Under the pieces are notes generated by a model, which saw only the letters and a program-made list of their open reading frames with translations, was not told the DNA's origin and ran no database searches. 64,000 nt of DNA from Watersipora subatra (taxonomy: Eukaryota; Bryozoa; Gymnolaemata; Cheilostomatida; Watersiporidae): positions 76,614,538 through 76,678,537 of the forward strand of contig NC_088709.1 in assembly GCF_963576615.1 (NCBI RefSeq). The letters run 5' to 3'. This document shows, piece after piece, positions 47,968 to 59,431 of this stretch. The translations under genes were made by a program, and so were the position numbers. Positions within the stretch are counted from its first letter, which is position 1, and the number at the start of each line of letters is the position of its first letter.

Positions 47968-49650
47968 CAGTGCACCCTCAGGATACGATTACCCTGATAC
48001 GTATATGATTTTTTCACCTTACAATGTTGAACATGATGAGTTTATCACCTCACCATACGAATTCAACAAAATTTTCGCCCGAGTTCAAATTTGGCAGTCA
48101 AAATTAGGTCAAAATAACAAAGACACCGAAAAATTGTTCACCGAATATACGAGTATTTTCACATGGCCTGAACGAGACAAGATGACTGATATCCCTCAGT
48201 TCAGTAATTCTCGCATGTAAAACAGTACAGACGGTTCCCTACTTACGAACATTCGAGTTACGAACAACGGTACATACGAACGCATGTACGTTGTTCGTAA
48301 CTCGATTAACTTTCGAATCATTTGTTTGAACTTTGTTTGAACTTTACATACGTATTGTAAAGAGATTTGCCGGCCTTTACTTGGCAAGATCTCTACTAAT
48401 AAATAAAGATAAGAGAGTGCCTGTAGTTTCATTCAGCTTTTAATTAGCGAAATAAATTTCACCAGCCGAGGAGCATACGGCTATTTGCTCTGCTCAACTA
48501 AATGCGCGCACTCATTTATATACAATAATATCAACCGTTCCGGCTAACGTCAAACGGTAAGAACACCGGCTAACAAGGTGAATGAATAGGACCGCTAGCG
48601 CGTTGGTATGACAACAATCTAAGTGACGATAAGTGATGGTGTTATGACGGTATATCAGATATAACAATAGCATAACAAGTGAAACATTGATATAATAAAC
48701 GGACAACACATACAAACAATAAGACAACAACGATAGCATAACGATTAAAACAACAATATAATAGAAAGGACAATAAATAAGAAACGCAGTGTCATGGCCC
48801 GGCGTCCACCAAATTATTATTTCCATTTTATTAAATATTCTTTTCAGTACAAACCAATACAGGTTAATTATACAAGCCTTAAACATACTTTTATAAACCT
48901 TCAATATACTTATATAGGCCTTAAACAAATTATAATACAAAATATAGCACTGAAGCAACTTACGAACAAATTCACCTTACGTACGAACAATCATTTGGAA
49001 CGTAACGCGTTCGTAGGTTGGGAACCGTCTGTACTATTTTTCGTTTAAAACTAGTCCAGTAGCAAAGTTGGAGTTGCAATCTTTTCAAACAGAAGGTCGG
49101 ACAACTTTTCTTGATCTGCTAACAAAAATCCACTTCCCTACCAAAAGTGCTTTGTTCGGGCTTCCTTGCCGAATTAGGTTGAAAAAGGTTCTAAACAGGT
49201 CTGCTAAAAGTTGTGTTAAATTTTTGGTGATAAAAAGTTGAAATTCAGTAAAATAATTAAAAATACATCCTAAAACTTAACTTCAAGTGTGTGTGCGTTT
49301 AGTAAGCTAAACTTATTTGAGATTCAAAGTTTATGTTATACGTATGTCTGTCTTGAAGGTAAAAACTCCCTATGGTACGTTCTGCACATGGTACATTATA
49401 ATGTTAAATTTTCCTGCAGATCATAACCACTAAATACAATAAAGTTACTGTAGGTAACTAAAGTTACTAAGGTTAACATACTGTTTTGTTACTAATTTTT
49501 AATATGTACTGCACTTAAATAAAGTTTTGACGATTTTTACCAGGGGATGTATGCATTATGTAATTATGCATTATGTAATTACTATGGTTTCTACACGCCT
49601 ACATACATTTTTTCTGGAATGGTTAAAGATCGTATCCTGAGGGTGTACTG
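47968..49650. mobile_element. TA-flanked inverted-repeat transposon (outer)
   Basis: Ends CAGTGCACCCTCAGGATACGA and tcgtatcctgagggtgtactg are inverted repeats, with TA on both outer sides (47966-47967, 49651-49652). About 1.68 kb including an 804-bp nested element. Mariner/pogo-like by end and target; no transposase seen. Confidence 0.82.
48228..49031. mobile_element. TA-flanked inverted-repeat transposon (nested)
   Basis: Ends CAGACGGTTCCC and GGGAACCGTCTG with TA duplications at 48226-48227 and 49032-49033. Subterminal 'cttacgaac/gttcgta' motifs are repeated in both arms. 804 bp, inside the element 47968-49650 and therefore younger. Confidence 0.85.
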
Positions 49651-49760
49651 TATGTACTGTGCACTGTATATACTATGTACTGTATGTACTGTGTACTGTA
49701 TGTACTGTGCACTGTATGTACTATGTACTGTATGTACTGTGCGTTGTATGTACTATGCTC
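49640..49760. repeat. TGTACTG-based simple repeat
   Basis: Irregular run of tgtactg, tgtatgtactg and tgcactg units starting at the right end of the outer TA element, possibly seeded by its terminal gtgtactgta. Confidence 0.85.
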
Positions 49761-50054
49761 AAAACAACCTCTTATCCCAAAGCAAAAAGCAAACTCACAG
49801 AGGACGTCAATTGGTGTGTCAGGTCCAACCAAAGTATCACCAACCTGCTCCCACGTGTCAACTTCTAAAACCCAACAGTATGGCCAGCTGTTTATGGCTT
49901 TACGATTTTAGAAAGTTTCAGAAAAAATTGAAACTCAATTAAAAAATAATGGAATGGCTGACGTATACATGAAAATATTACGATTGAATGATGGAAAAGA
50001 CAAAACAAGGTGTTACAAGTAAATCAGCGAGACATTCTATGCGGGTACTTCGAT

Positions 50055-50590
50055 TATATATATTATATATGTAGATTATATATATTATATATAGATTATA
50101 TATATTATATATAGATTATATATATTATATATGTAGATTATATATAGATTATATACATTATATATAGATTATATATATTATATATAGATTATATATATTA
50201 TATATAGATTATATATATTATATATAGATTATATATATTATATATAGATTATATATATTATATATATATTATATATATTATATATATATTATATATAGAT
50301 TATATATATTATATATAGATTATATATATTATATATACTATATATAGATTATATATAGATTATATATATTATATATAGATTATATATATTATATATAGAT
50401 TATATACCGGTATATTATATATAGATTATATATATTATATATAGATTATATATATTATATATAGATTATATACCGGTATATTATATATAGATTATATAGA
50501 TTATATATAGATTATATATATTATATATAGATTATATATATTATATATATATTATATATAGATTATATATATTATATATAGATTATATAT
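50055..50590. repeat. AT-rich tandem array (TATATAGATTATATAT)
   Basis: About 535 bp made of ttatatatag/attatatat units, with two 'ataccggtata' variants about 66 bp apart (near 50405 and 50470). It is self-complementary and likely to form hairpins. It occupies the position of the 34-bp array in duplication unit A. Confidence 0.9.
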
Positions 50591-50784
50591 AGGAAATTCT
50601 ATATTGTATAAATGCTTTAGATCTACAAGTAGATCCACAAAGCTTCCCATCTTAAATAAAGTTGTACTGTGTAAAAATATTCAACAAACTTAGCCAAAAA
50701 TAACCACTGCCTTCAACAAAGTAAACCACGTCTGACACCGAAGATATTGGAGAGAGGTGCAGAGTTGGATTAACTTGTCTACAT

Positions 50785-51223
50785 AAAGGCTGGTTCACGC
50801 TTTAATGACGTATGTCGACGATTTCTTTTCGGCGTTCATCGTCCATTATGTGAACCGTAAACCGATGGCATCGATGAAGCAACGTGGATACGGCGGGAAA
50901 GTTTGCAATTACCATACTTTTCTGATGTTTGGTCGAGCATCGACGACCACCTGTACAATGTGAACCACTTCAGCGATAGTAATTCACGGTCGCGGAAAAC
51001 CTGATTTATTTCTATTTATGATAGTCGCTGCGGGACTAATATTTGATTTGAGCACATCAAACAGAGATTTTTTCACACAAAAATGAGTGTACTAAATAAC
51101 GGAGTATTTGCTGATGCAAAAGTAGATGGGTCTGAGATAGTGTTAACGTTGTCATCAAGGAGAATCACCGAAGTATTGTGGTATCAACGCTGAGACACGG
51201 GGCTACAGCGTAAACCAACCTTT
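50785..51223. mobile_element. Inverted-repeat element inserted in duplication unit B
   Basis: Ends AAAGGCTGGTTCACGCT and agcgtaaaccaaccttt are inverted repeats. The paralogous site in unit A (near 45225-45240) is empty, supporting insertion after duplication. About 440 bp, no coding; target duplication unclear. Confidence 0.75.
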
Positions 51224-51491
51224 ACGCCGTAACTTTACTATGTTAACGATACGGGGAGAAACTACATTAGCTAGCAGCTAAGAGAAGCAATCAAGATTTT
51301 GAAATTATAGCACAATTATAGTTAAATCATGAAATAACTCACAATATCTGCTGATAAGTAGCATAGCTTGCCCCCAATGCATTTTTGTTTGTATTATGTT
51401 AACATCTTACGAAAGCAGCGAATATTTAGAATCTGCTGAATTCTAGTCTGGGTGACAACCTTAGAAAACTGTTTGACAAAATATTGCTTAC

Positions 51492-54400
51492 CTTCCTCTT
51501 CCTTATCTCTTTGTCTCACCGCATCCTCTGTGTGCAGATTACTTAATGTCGGTGATTCTATGAGCCGACTGAAGTCTATGATCCTGTGCACACGATCGTA
51601 GTGAACAACGTTTCGGTGTCTATGCACATTGCATATTTTATATGGACAAGGTTTTTTGTGACTGTTTCTTTGACAAAACTTACATTTAAGACAGTCATGT
51701 AGCTTGCAGCTGGTACATGTTTCAGCTATGTAATGCTGTTTGTTGACCACCGAGATGTGACTGTTAGACTTGGCTGGTGTCGCGTTAAACGTCCCTAAAC
51801 GATACTTGCAACGCTTCTTAACACATCGTTGTTTTAGCAAACCTGGTCCCCCATATTTTTCCATATCCAAGCAATACACACATTGCACACAGTTCTCGCG
51901 CTTGCAATTGACACATAATCCACAGGATAGAAAACGCTTTTTTCGATTGGAAGCTATCATGTGACCAACACCTGTAAATGTTGCCCCGATAACACTCTTA
52001 AGAATTTCTCGATGTGGTCCGGCATAGAAGTCTGAACTATTATTGGTAGCTTTCTTTTTAGTTACTCCTGACTCTTGGTTATGAACCTTATTTATGATTG
52101 CTAATGAGTCAACCTTTGTGACTGTGGCAGCTGTATCAACCAGACAAACACTTCCTTGGTGTACAGCGCCCTTTAGATCTATAGTTCGGAGAATAGAGCT
52201 GTAGAGATGAGAGTGAGATGAATTCTGAGGGTGTGGCAGTTTGGTGATTTTGCGTGCTGTTGGTTGATAATTTAATTTACTACCCACAGTATTTTGTGAC
52301 ATGGCCACATATGTTTTAGGTGTTTGTAGTTTCAGTTTTTCGCTGGTTTGCAGCCTATTACCTATTGTGTTGATTCTTACAATTTTCATAGCTGGATTAC
52401 ACAACTCTTTGCTATGACCTTTATCTATGGTTATGTCAACCGTCGGGGCTGTGTTAGCCAGAAAAACTGTCTCTTTGCCTACAGCTTTCTTCATATCTGT
52501 AGTTGGGGAGTAAGAGCTTTTTAAAATGCTGTAAGATTCATTCTGAACCTGTTTCAGGTTGGTGTTGCACTTGTTCGCATTAGTTTCGGTGTTCAACATG
52601 CTAACCATAGCTCTTTGTGGAAAAGCCACAAGTTTTTCTGGATTGTTTTCTTTGCTGGTTTGTATATCGTCACCTGTTGGAACAACCTTTTGAAATTTGA
52701 TAGATGAAGTGAGCTGTCCAATCGCATTCAAATAATTTACACCTTTTGGCTGAGAAACTTCGACAAATGCATTAAAGTTTTTTACAATACTAGTGTTATT
52801 ATTTGTGCTGAGGTAAGCATTTTTATAGATAGTACCAGCAGAGCTACAAGGTTTATTGACAGGTTTTGGTTTGATGGTCTTGTCTTCTCCATAAGGTAGA
52901 ATAGATCTCCTTAATGGTTTCGCTTCAAACGAGACTTGAGAATACTGATCTTTAGTCTTGCTACATTTAGTTTGAAGGATAGCATTCAAACCTCTTGGGT
53001 CAGAAAGATCTTTCGAATCTTTGTTTCTACTCGTGGCGGTTTTGTTGTGGCAAGATTGGTTTGCTACATCGTTTTGTAGTGTACCTTTTAATCTAGGGAA
53101 AAATCTTTCAGATGGTAGTGTAGTTTGTTGCTCATGCTGATGGGACAGAGCAGGTCTAGAAACTTCAGATGGAAAAGAATCAGGATGTTCCTCTAATGCA
53201 ATTGGGAAAATAGGAGAAAATTTTGCATGCAAACCTTTGGAGAGATGGGTATTTCGAGCTACTTCACTAGGTAATGTGATTTTTGAAACAATATTCGTTT
53301 TTTCTATGCAATTTGGCATTACATCAGGTTGCCAATAATCAGCCTTTGGTGACTCATCAAGTTGCTTTCGGTATGCGTCCAGAGGCCATTTATTAAGTGG
53401 GATTAAGCAAGTAATCTTGAAATCATTGCACTGCCCAGCTGTGTAATATAGGTTTTCTATTTGCTTAATGTATTCCGAGGTAGACTTCACAACGGGTAGC
53501 ACCATGTACCTACCCGCGACATGTAACCTCACAAAGTTGCAATCAGACCTGCTCGCCATTTCATATAAAAATGTTCCACTATTTGATAGTATGATACGCC
53601 CGGATATTAAGGATGGATGATCTGCAAGTGACGAACGAGAAAAAGCAAGAAAAAATAGTTTTCTTGATGAGTTCCTGCACTCAGTCTCTTGTAGTTCAAG
53701 AGGATGGTTTATAAGAATAGAACCCTTGGAAATTAGATCGACCTCCTCAGCAACCCACTGCTTAGCTGACGAAGCTTTCAGTCGGGCAATATCGCTTGCC
53801 TTGGGAAAAATCAATGGCAAATACACACTCGCTGAGCTGTTACTGACTCGCACAATCTTACACTTAGAATTGGAGACCTGCTTGAATAGAGAATTTTTAG
53901 AAGCCTGTAATAGAAGATACCCTATGTAGCTGAGATGTGTATCAACAGAGAACACCGATGTGCAAATAAATGCACAATGTTTGTTCAATCTTGACTTCAT
54001 GGTGCCCACCAAAGAATTGAGACAATATAACGAATCTTCCATATCCAGTTCATCTTTTTCATTATCACTGAAATCTTCGATGTTGATGTCTAATGCTCGG
54101 ACTTTTTTATACTTCAGTTTATGGCACTTAAACGCATCGTGTTCACGAGGAAATGTCAGGGGAATGATAAAACGAATGTTTTTCATATGAAACATCACAC
54201 ATGTGGCATCAGCTGTGTGACTCATCGAGTACAGATAGCTTGACATTTCAGCAGCAAAAATGTATCCGTGGTACTCTACATTGCTACCGCCGTTACACAT
54301 AAGCTGCGAAAGACAAACAAACACAAGTCTCTTTGAACTCTTTTTTCCATGATGCAACTCGGAGCATGCGTTTTGCACAAAAACCAAAGGATTTTGAACC

Positions 54401-54689
54401 AACTCGGCACCATCTATTATGTTGGAGTGAGGAATTCTATTAACTTCTGCTTGACCAAATTCCGTTTCTCCGTTTCTCTGTTGCGCTGACCCGAAAGGAT
54501 CAAGCAGTTCCTTCGCAACATCCAGGTTGCTTTTATCGGTTGAGCCATGTTTAATAGATGCAACAAAGGTTCCTTCACAATCGCAATACTCAACAAAATC
54601 TGTTTTATTCCTGTTCAAACATGAAGTAACGTCATTGGCTGGTGTCGCTTGACTGAAAGACTGCATGACACTCGGCAAATGATTGACAT
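51492..54689 (-). CDS. Long CXXC zinc-finger protein with a triplicated N-terminal domain (large exon)
   Basis: One 3,198-bp minus-strand exon (acceptor cctttttacttttag, phase 1; donor gtaagc, phase 1). The frame continues to a stop at 51394, probably intronic because the donor is conserved in the paralogue. With residue 1 at 54678: about 89-178, 215-292 and 318-398 are three copies of a domain I do not recognise (next entry); 450-900 is Ser/Thr/Lys/Asn-rich and probably disordered; 919-957 is a CXXC finger with eight cysteines and KYGG where relatives have KFGG; 988-1016 is a second cluster lacking the first cysteine and the KFGG-like motif. The first finger probably binds unmethylated CpG DNA; the second probably does not. 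Likely nuclear. No stop or frameshift in over 1,060 codons, so under constraint or young. Confidence 0.85.
53480..54420 (-). other. Three tandem copies of an unrecognised ~80-90-residue domain
   Basis: Aligned by eye: copy 1 runs from GAELVQNPLVFV through KRLVFVCLSQ, YHGYIFAAEMSSYLYSMS to IIPLTFP; copy 2 has HCAFICTSVF, YIGYLLLQASKNSLFKQVS and VYLPLIFP; copy 3 runs from KGSILINHPLELQ through RKLFFLAFSRSS, SGRIILSNSGTFLYEMAS to MVLPVV. The shared pattern is a hydrophobic strand, a Gly-hydrophobic strand, Ser-x-x-hydrophobic-(Tyr/Lys) then (Met/Val)-(Ser/Ala)-Ser, a Cys-x-x-hydrophobic-x strand, and a closing LP motif. Confidence 0.7.
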
Positions 54690-55721
54690 CTAAAAGTAAA
54701 AAGGTGTTTTTGAAGATTTAACAGTTATACATACAGAGAAGATCATGATGAGTCTGCCTAAATACTGACAAAAATCATAAATATCTTCAATTAAAGTTTA
54801 AAAAGCAGACATATTTTTCATAAAGAAATGCTCTACTTCAATTTAAGTATGACAAAGAATTAAACAGTAGGGGCTCCTACAATGAAAATAATCTGCTATA
54901 GAAATGTTTATATTATATGGATTTTGCGTTATACGAACATTAGAATACACGTAAATTGCCTTATTAATTCCAAGGTCTTTCCAAAATCCCCCTTTGGTCA
55001 GACAAAAAGGAAAAACTAGACTTAACTTTTTAATTTGTAGGTTGAGCCGTAACTGCGGTATTTTTGATTTGCATCAAAAACTTTTTTCTTTTTTTCTGAT
55101 CAATTTCACTGGTTTTATAGATTAATATTGAGGTAATTTTACAACAAATTGATGGGGAGCGCACATCTTCAATGTTCATTTAGAACGATTTGAATATTTT
55201 TTCTAAACAGCAGTCTATTCTGCAAAGTAAAACTAATAACAAATATGAACATTTGTGCAGCTACCCTTTTCTCCGTTTTGTCGACACATCTGATGATCTA
55301 TCACGATAAACTAGAATGTCGCAGAAGTTGTATATACTAGATAACACTATACACACATCGTTTTTGCTTTCGAACGTGCGGCAAGATAGGTTACCACGAG
55401 AATCAAATTTGAAAACTGGCCCGACTTGACACTTTACGTTATATGGAATTTTTTACGTAGTATGAGGCGAAAACTTTACGTAAATCCTTTACTTTTTCTG
55501 GAATTTATATTATTGGAGCGTCTACTGTATTTAAGACCTACTGATGCTTTAAGTGACACAGAAAAACCTGTAATCAAAAACTTACAGGACACGGAAAATT
55601 AGATCTAGTGATGGCTGATTTACAATTCAATTTGTCACAAATTAACTTGGAAAACAGACCTTTTTAGAAATTTAATATTATAAAATCTTGAAAGATACCA
55701 GAATAAGTTATTAGCAAATTA
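54690..55721. other. No gene seen (upstream intron of the long CXXC gene)
   Basis: AT-rich. The upstream exon required by the phase-1 acceptor at 54690 was not recognised here. Confidence 0.4.
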
Positions 55722-55730
55722 GCCATAATC

Positions 55731-56384
55731 TAGCCTGTCTTGACAAACTGTTGTTTTTGCGCAGTTGTTCCCCCGTCCGCGGGCGAGCAACACAACAGCT
55801 TGTCACAAGACGTACTGCACCTGACGCATCAGGTGCACTCATAGGGAGTTGTTCTCTTCCGTCTATGCGGCTTGGTTGCGATGTTATGTCAGTCGCTCCA
55901 TTGGTAATCATAACGAATTTCGCGCAAAAATTTATGTAAAAAAAAGATTATAACCGGTGACCAGTCTCTGCGGTAAACTTTAGTAGAACTTGAGAACTTA
56001 GGCAACAACAGCGACTAAACATGTTGTTATTTGTGCGCTCAGTCAGTTTTAATTCTATTTTTGTATCAGTCAGTTTTGTTTGTTCTTATAGATTTCAATT
56101 TATTTTATTCTTAAATTCTACTAACGTTTACAACAGAGACTGGTATTTGGTTAAACGTTGTAATCTTATTTTTTTCTGCATAAACTTTGACGCGAAATCC
56201 GTTATGATTACTAATGGAGCGACCGACATAACATCGCAACCAAGCCGCATAGACGGAAGAGAACAACTCCCTATAAGTGCACCTGATGCGTCAGGTGCAG
56301 TACGTCTTGTGACAAGCTGTTGTGTTGCTCGCCCGCGGACGGGGGAACAACTTTGCAAAAACAACAGTTTGTCAAGACAGGCTA
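55731..56384. mobile_element. Long-palindrome transposon with 9-bp target duplication (copy 1)
   Basis: A 654-bp element with ends TAGCCTGTCTTGAC/GTCAAGACAGGCTA and arms of about 250 bp. Flanked by GCCATAATC at 55722-55730 and 56385-56393. The arms are GC-richer than the surroundings ('ctgcacctgacgcatcaggt', itself palindromic). No transposase. A 9-bp duplication with long inverted repeats is typical of Mutator-like elements. Confidence 0.88.
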
Positions 56385-56393
56385 GCCATAATC

Positions 56394-57434
56394 CCATGAA
56401 TGAGATTGACACAAAGGCTAACGTTAAGAGTAGCACAAGGCTACAGTTGATATAAGGGCAAAGGGGCAAGACTGAGATGAAACTGAGAGATGTATTATAC
56501 ATGTATTATGATAATTTTAATTACAGGAGCAACACGAACAACTCGCTCATGTTTCTCCTGGAATCACTAGATCTGCAGCTAAAATGTATAAGTGTGTAAA
56601 TGATTTGAAAAAATTTGAACAAACCAACTGACCATACATTCTCGCATAAAAGCCAGCACCGCATACAAACCAACCCTTGAAAAAGACTTCCTACAATGGC
56701 GCTGTTCGTAAGAATTCACATACAAGCCGGCCCTACAAATGGTCGGTCACACATCGTAAACACCTATCACAGCAAAAAGTTGCAGAGAATTAACTCATTG
56801 CGTACTACGAGTCGTGTAGCGCGACTCCGGAGCAGCATTTATGTATGTATGTATGGCAACGAGCCGCATGGTGAGGCCTTTGTACGCTTTGTATAAAACA
56901 TTTCTGATTACTAAGAAGTTGGTTAGCTTATTGCGTCTGCATTTAGATGAAAGGAAAAAATCTTTCTGTCCGCGTTGAGCCAACGGAAAACATATTTAGA
57001 GCCCACGCTGGACTTAGTTTCACTTTGAAAAACTTCATTTTTATCACTTTTTCCTTTTCGCATCGACCAGCTGTGTCAGACAAGTTACAGTGAGGGAGAT
57101 TTTAGCAATCGTAGATCAATGGAATTCTGATGATTATTTATTGAGCAATAGTGCGGGTGCTTACTTGTTTTAACAGTAATAATAATGCCATAAGCTATAG
57201 TAATAGTGATAACTCGTCTGACTCGGAGCATGCTCAAAGGATAAAGCAAGTAACAAGCTACCAGCTGCGTGTTGAGCATGGTTGGAGTTACAGTTGTTGG
57301 ATTAGCGTGTCACACTGTTTGAGTATGATCAGAGTTACGCGTGCGTATAATTAGCCTACCGGTTAGTTGGATAACATTTTTTTATTTTTTGAACTCGGCT
57401 TATATGTGAGACTATGATAATTCAAGGCAATAAC
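56394..57434. other. No gene seen
   Basis: Intergenic stretch beyond the stop codon of the gene at 57435-59431. Its 3' UTR must lie here; I did not assign a polyadenylation signal. Confidence 0.4.
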
Positions 57435-59431
57435 TTACACAAATTTACTTGGTGTCCATCCATTATCTTCAACTAGAGTTCAATGAATAAGGCACTGAGA
57501 CACACAGGTAATTACAGTTGAAATGAATCGGTTGCCTCACAGGAAGTGAAAGATGTCATGAGATGAGAATGAGCCACAAGTGAGAGCTGAAATGGCTGAG
57601 AGATTGCTAGATAGTTGGACTAATATTATAGATATAAATATAATAAAATATAATATATATATATATAATTTATATATAACTTACTTGATTCGTCTGCTCC
57701 AAAGTCACCTTTCCCATCAACAATCCGCTTCAGGTATTTGTTAACCTCCCTCAACTGTATTGAAAGCAGAACAAGGCAATACAGTGGCTACAACACCGTC
57801 AGTATAAGATATGGTAGTAAGCACATGTAGGAATGAGAGTACCACCTTGCACACCCTAATACCATCATATCAGAAGCTGGGGCATTGGGTTAGATCCCTA
57901 ACACTGAACTTTGAAAAAACTAAACAAGAAAGCCAAAACTTGCAAAAATTTTAAACCATGCTCTAAACGTTAAGTAGGACAAAAGACGAATTTTTAAGGT
58001 ATACAGCCAATCACAGCTGTCTGACATCAATGTGCTTTACATAGAAATAACCGAAAACCTCACCTCAACAGAAATAGGTTCAATAATGATCCTTTCCATT
58101 TCTACAATCAACTCATTTATGGATGTTTTGCAGAAATTATCTACGTGGGCAACAGCTGAGAACTCGCATATGCTGTGGAAATCATCATTGGATTTATCTT
58201 CTCGCGCTTTGCTGTCTGAGCCATGAAAACTAGAATGAGCTAGTATTGACCACTGGATAATTGTGCCCATCACCTGATCATACATATCTAATTGAAAAAA
58301 CATGTGCAGCAGCTTTCTCTACCTCTTCTAAGAGTTCATCCGCGGCAGCAGGCGCAGCGCTATCCACATCAAATGTGTCATCTGATCTGTGTTCCAGATG
58401 TTGGTCTGGGATCAATGAAACATCCTGGTTGCTTTCTGATGCTGTCATCCTTGATGGAAACAAGTGTTCTAAAATATTCACAGAGTCTATGTGAGGCCAA
58501 CACAAAGTCTATGTGAGGCCAACACAGAGTCTATTGTGAGGCCAACACAAAGTCTATGTGAGGCCAACACAGAGTCTATAGTGAGGCCAACACAGAGTCT
58601 ATGTGAGGCCAACACAGAGTCTATAGTGAGGCCAACACAGAGTCTATGTGAGGCCAACACAGAGTCTATTGTGAGGCCAACACAAAGTCTATGTGAGGCC
58701 AACACAGAGTCTATTGTGAGGCCAACACAGAGTCTATGTAAGGCCAACACAAAGTCTATGTGAGGCCAACACAGAGTCTATGTGAGGCCAACACAGAGTC
58801 TATTGTGAGGCCAACACAGAGTCTATGTGAGGCCAACACAGAGTCTATGTAAGGCCAACACAAAGTCTATGTGAGGCCAACACAGAGTCTATGTGAGGCC
58901 AACACAGAGTCTATTGTGAGGCCAACACAGAGTCTATGTGAGGCCAACACAGAGTCTATGTGAGGCCAACACAGAGTCTATTGTGAGGCCAACACAAAGT
59001 CTATGTGAAGCCAACACAGAGTCTATGTGAGGCCAATGTTACACAAGAACTCCAGTCTAATGTGAAGAAATAAAACACCACCTACCAGACATATTGTTAT
59101 CCTCAGCAGACACTTTCTTGTCCACCGCAGCTCCATCCGTGAACTAAAAATAGTAAATCTACAGTGTGAGGTAATTCACACAGTTCAAAACAGTTCGACT
59201 TGTCATATGTAAATCAATGAAACTAGTAAGGCACAGATAAAAAACCAGGTATGACAAAAATATTTCTGAATGCACTTTTAACACGATGAAGGGTAAAAAA
59301 AACAATGGCACTCACAGAGCACTGGAGCGGCTCATCCGGAAGTTTTTCATGATGAGACGCTCCATCCATAGACGAAATCAGTGCAGATTCTACATGGAGA
59401 CTTAATTTCGAGATTTCCTTTAGAACAATAA
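57435..59431 (-). CDS. Unrecognised protein, six 3'-terminal exons
   Basis: Minus-strand exons with consistent phases: 59316-59431, 59086-59143, 58323-58468, 58064-58273, 57685-57754 and 57435-57472 (TAA at 57435). They encode about 192 C-terminal residues; the first needs one base from an upstream exon, so the gene continues to the right. Features: acidic, Ser-rich first half; likely amphipathic helices 'ADELLEEVMGTIIQW' and 'SINELIVEMERIIIEPIS', then LREVNKYLKRIVDGKGDFG and the C-terminus EDNGWTPSKFV. I do not recognise the family. The intron between 58323 and 58273 is only 49 bp. Another intron is nearly filled by a minisatellite. The phase agreement over five junctions argues it is real. 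Confidence 0.7.
57640..57680. repeat. AT microsatellite in the last intron
   Basis: Run of ata/tatata directly downstream of the donor at 57684 in the minus-strand gene. Confidence 0.75.
58476..59036. repeat. 22/23-bp minisatellite filling an intron
   Basis: About 25 copies of gtctatgtgaggccaacacaga (22 bp) and a 23-bp form (gtctattgtgagg...), often alternating as a 45-bp dimer, which keeps both strands open. It lies between exons 58323-58468 and 59086-59143 and reaches within about 8 bp of the 3' splice site at 58468. Confidence 0.93.

Larger units (their letters stand above)
49775..51990. repeat. Segmental duplication, unit B
   Basis: The partner of 44337-47040. It contains the AT-rich array, an inserted inverted-repeat element at 50785-51223 that unit A lacks, and the CXXC module of the long paralogue. 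Confidence 0.82.

Noticed and set aside
47879..48220. 113-residue open frame
   Set aside because: It begins in the terminal repeat of the TTAA transposon, crosses into a second transposon and stops just before a third; chance frame over insertion junctions.
56021..56455. Open frames of 124-144 residues in both strands of the palindromic elements
   Set aside because: The same translated phrases appear from both arms and both copies, as expected from an inverted repeat, with no transposase domain.
58487..58763. 90-residue MRPTQSLCEANTESIV repeat frame
   Set aside because: Intronic 22/23-bp minisatellite translated by chance.
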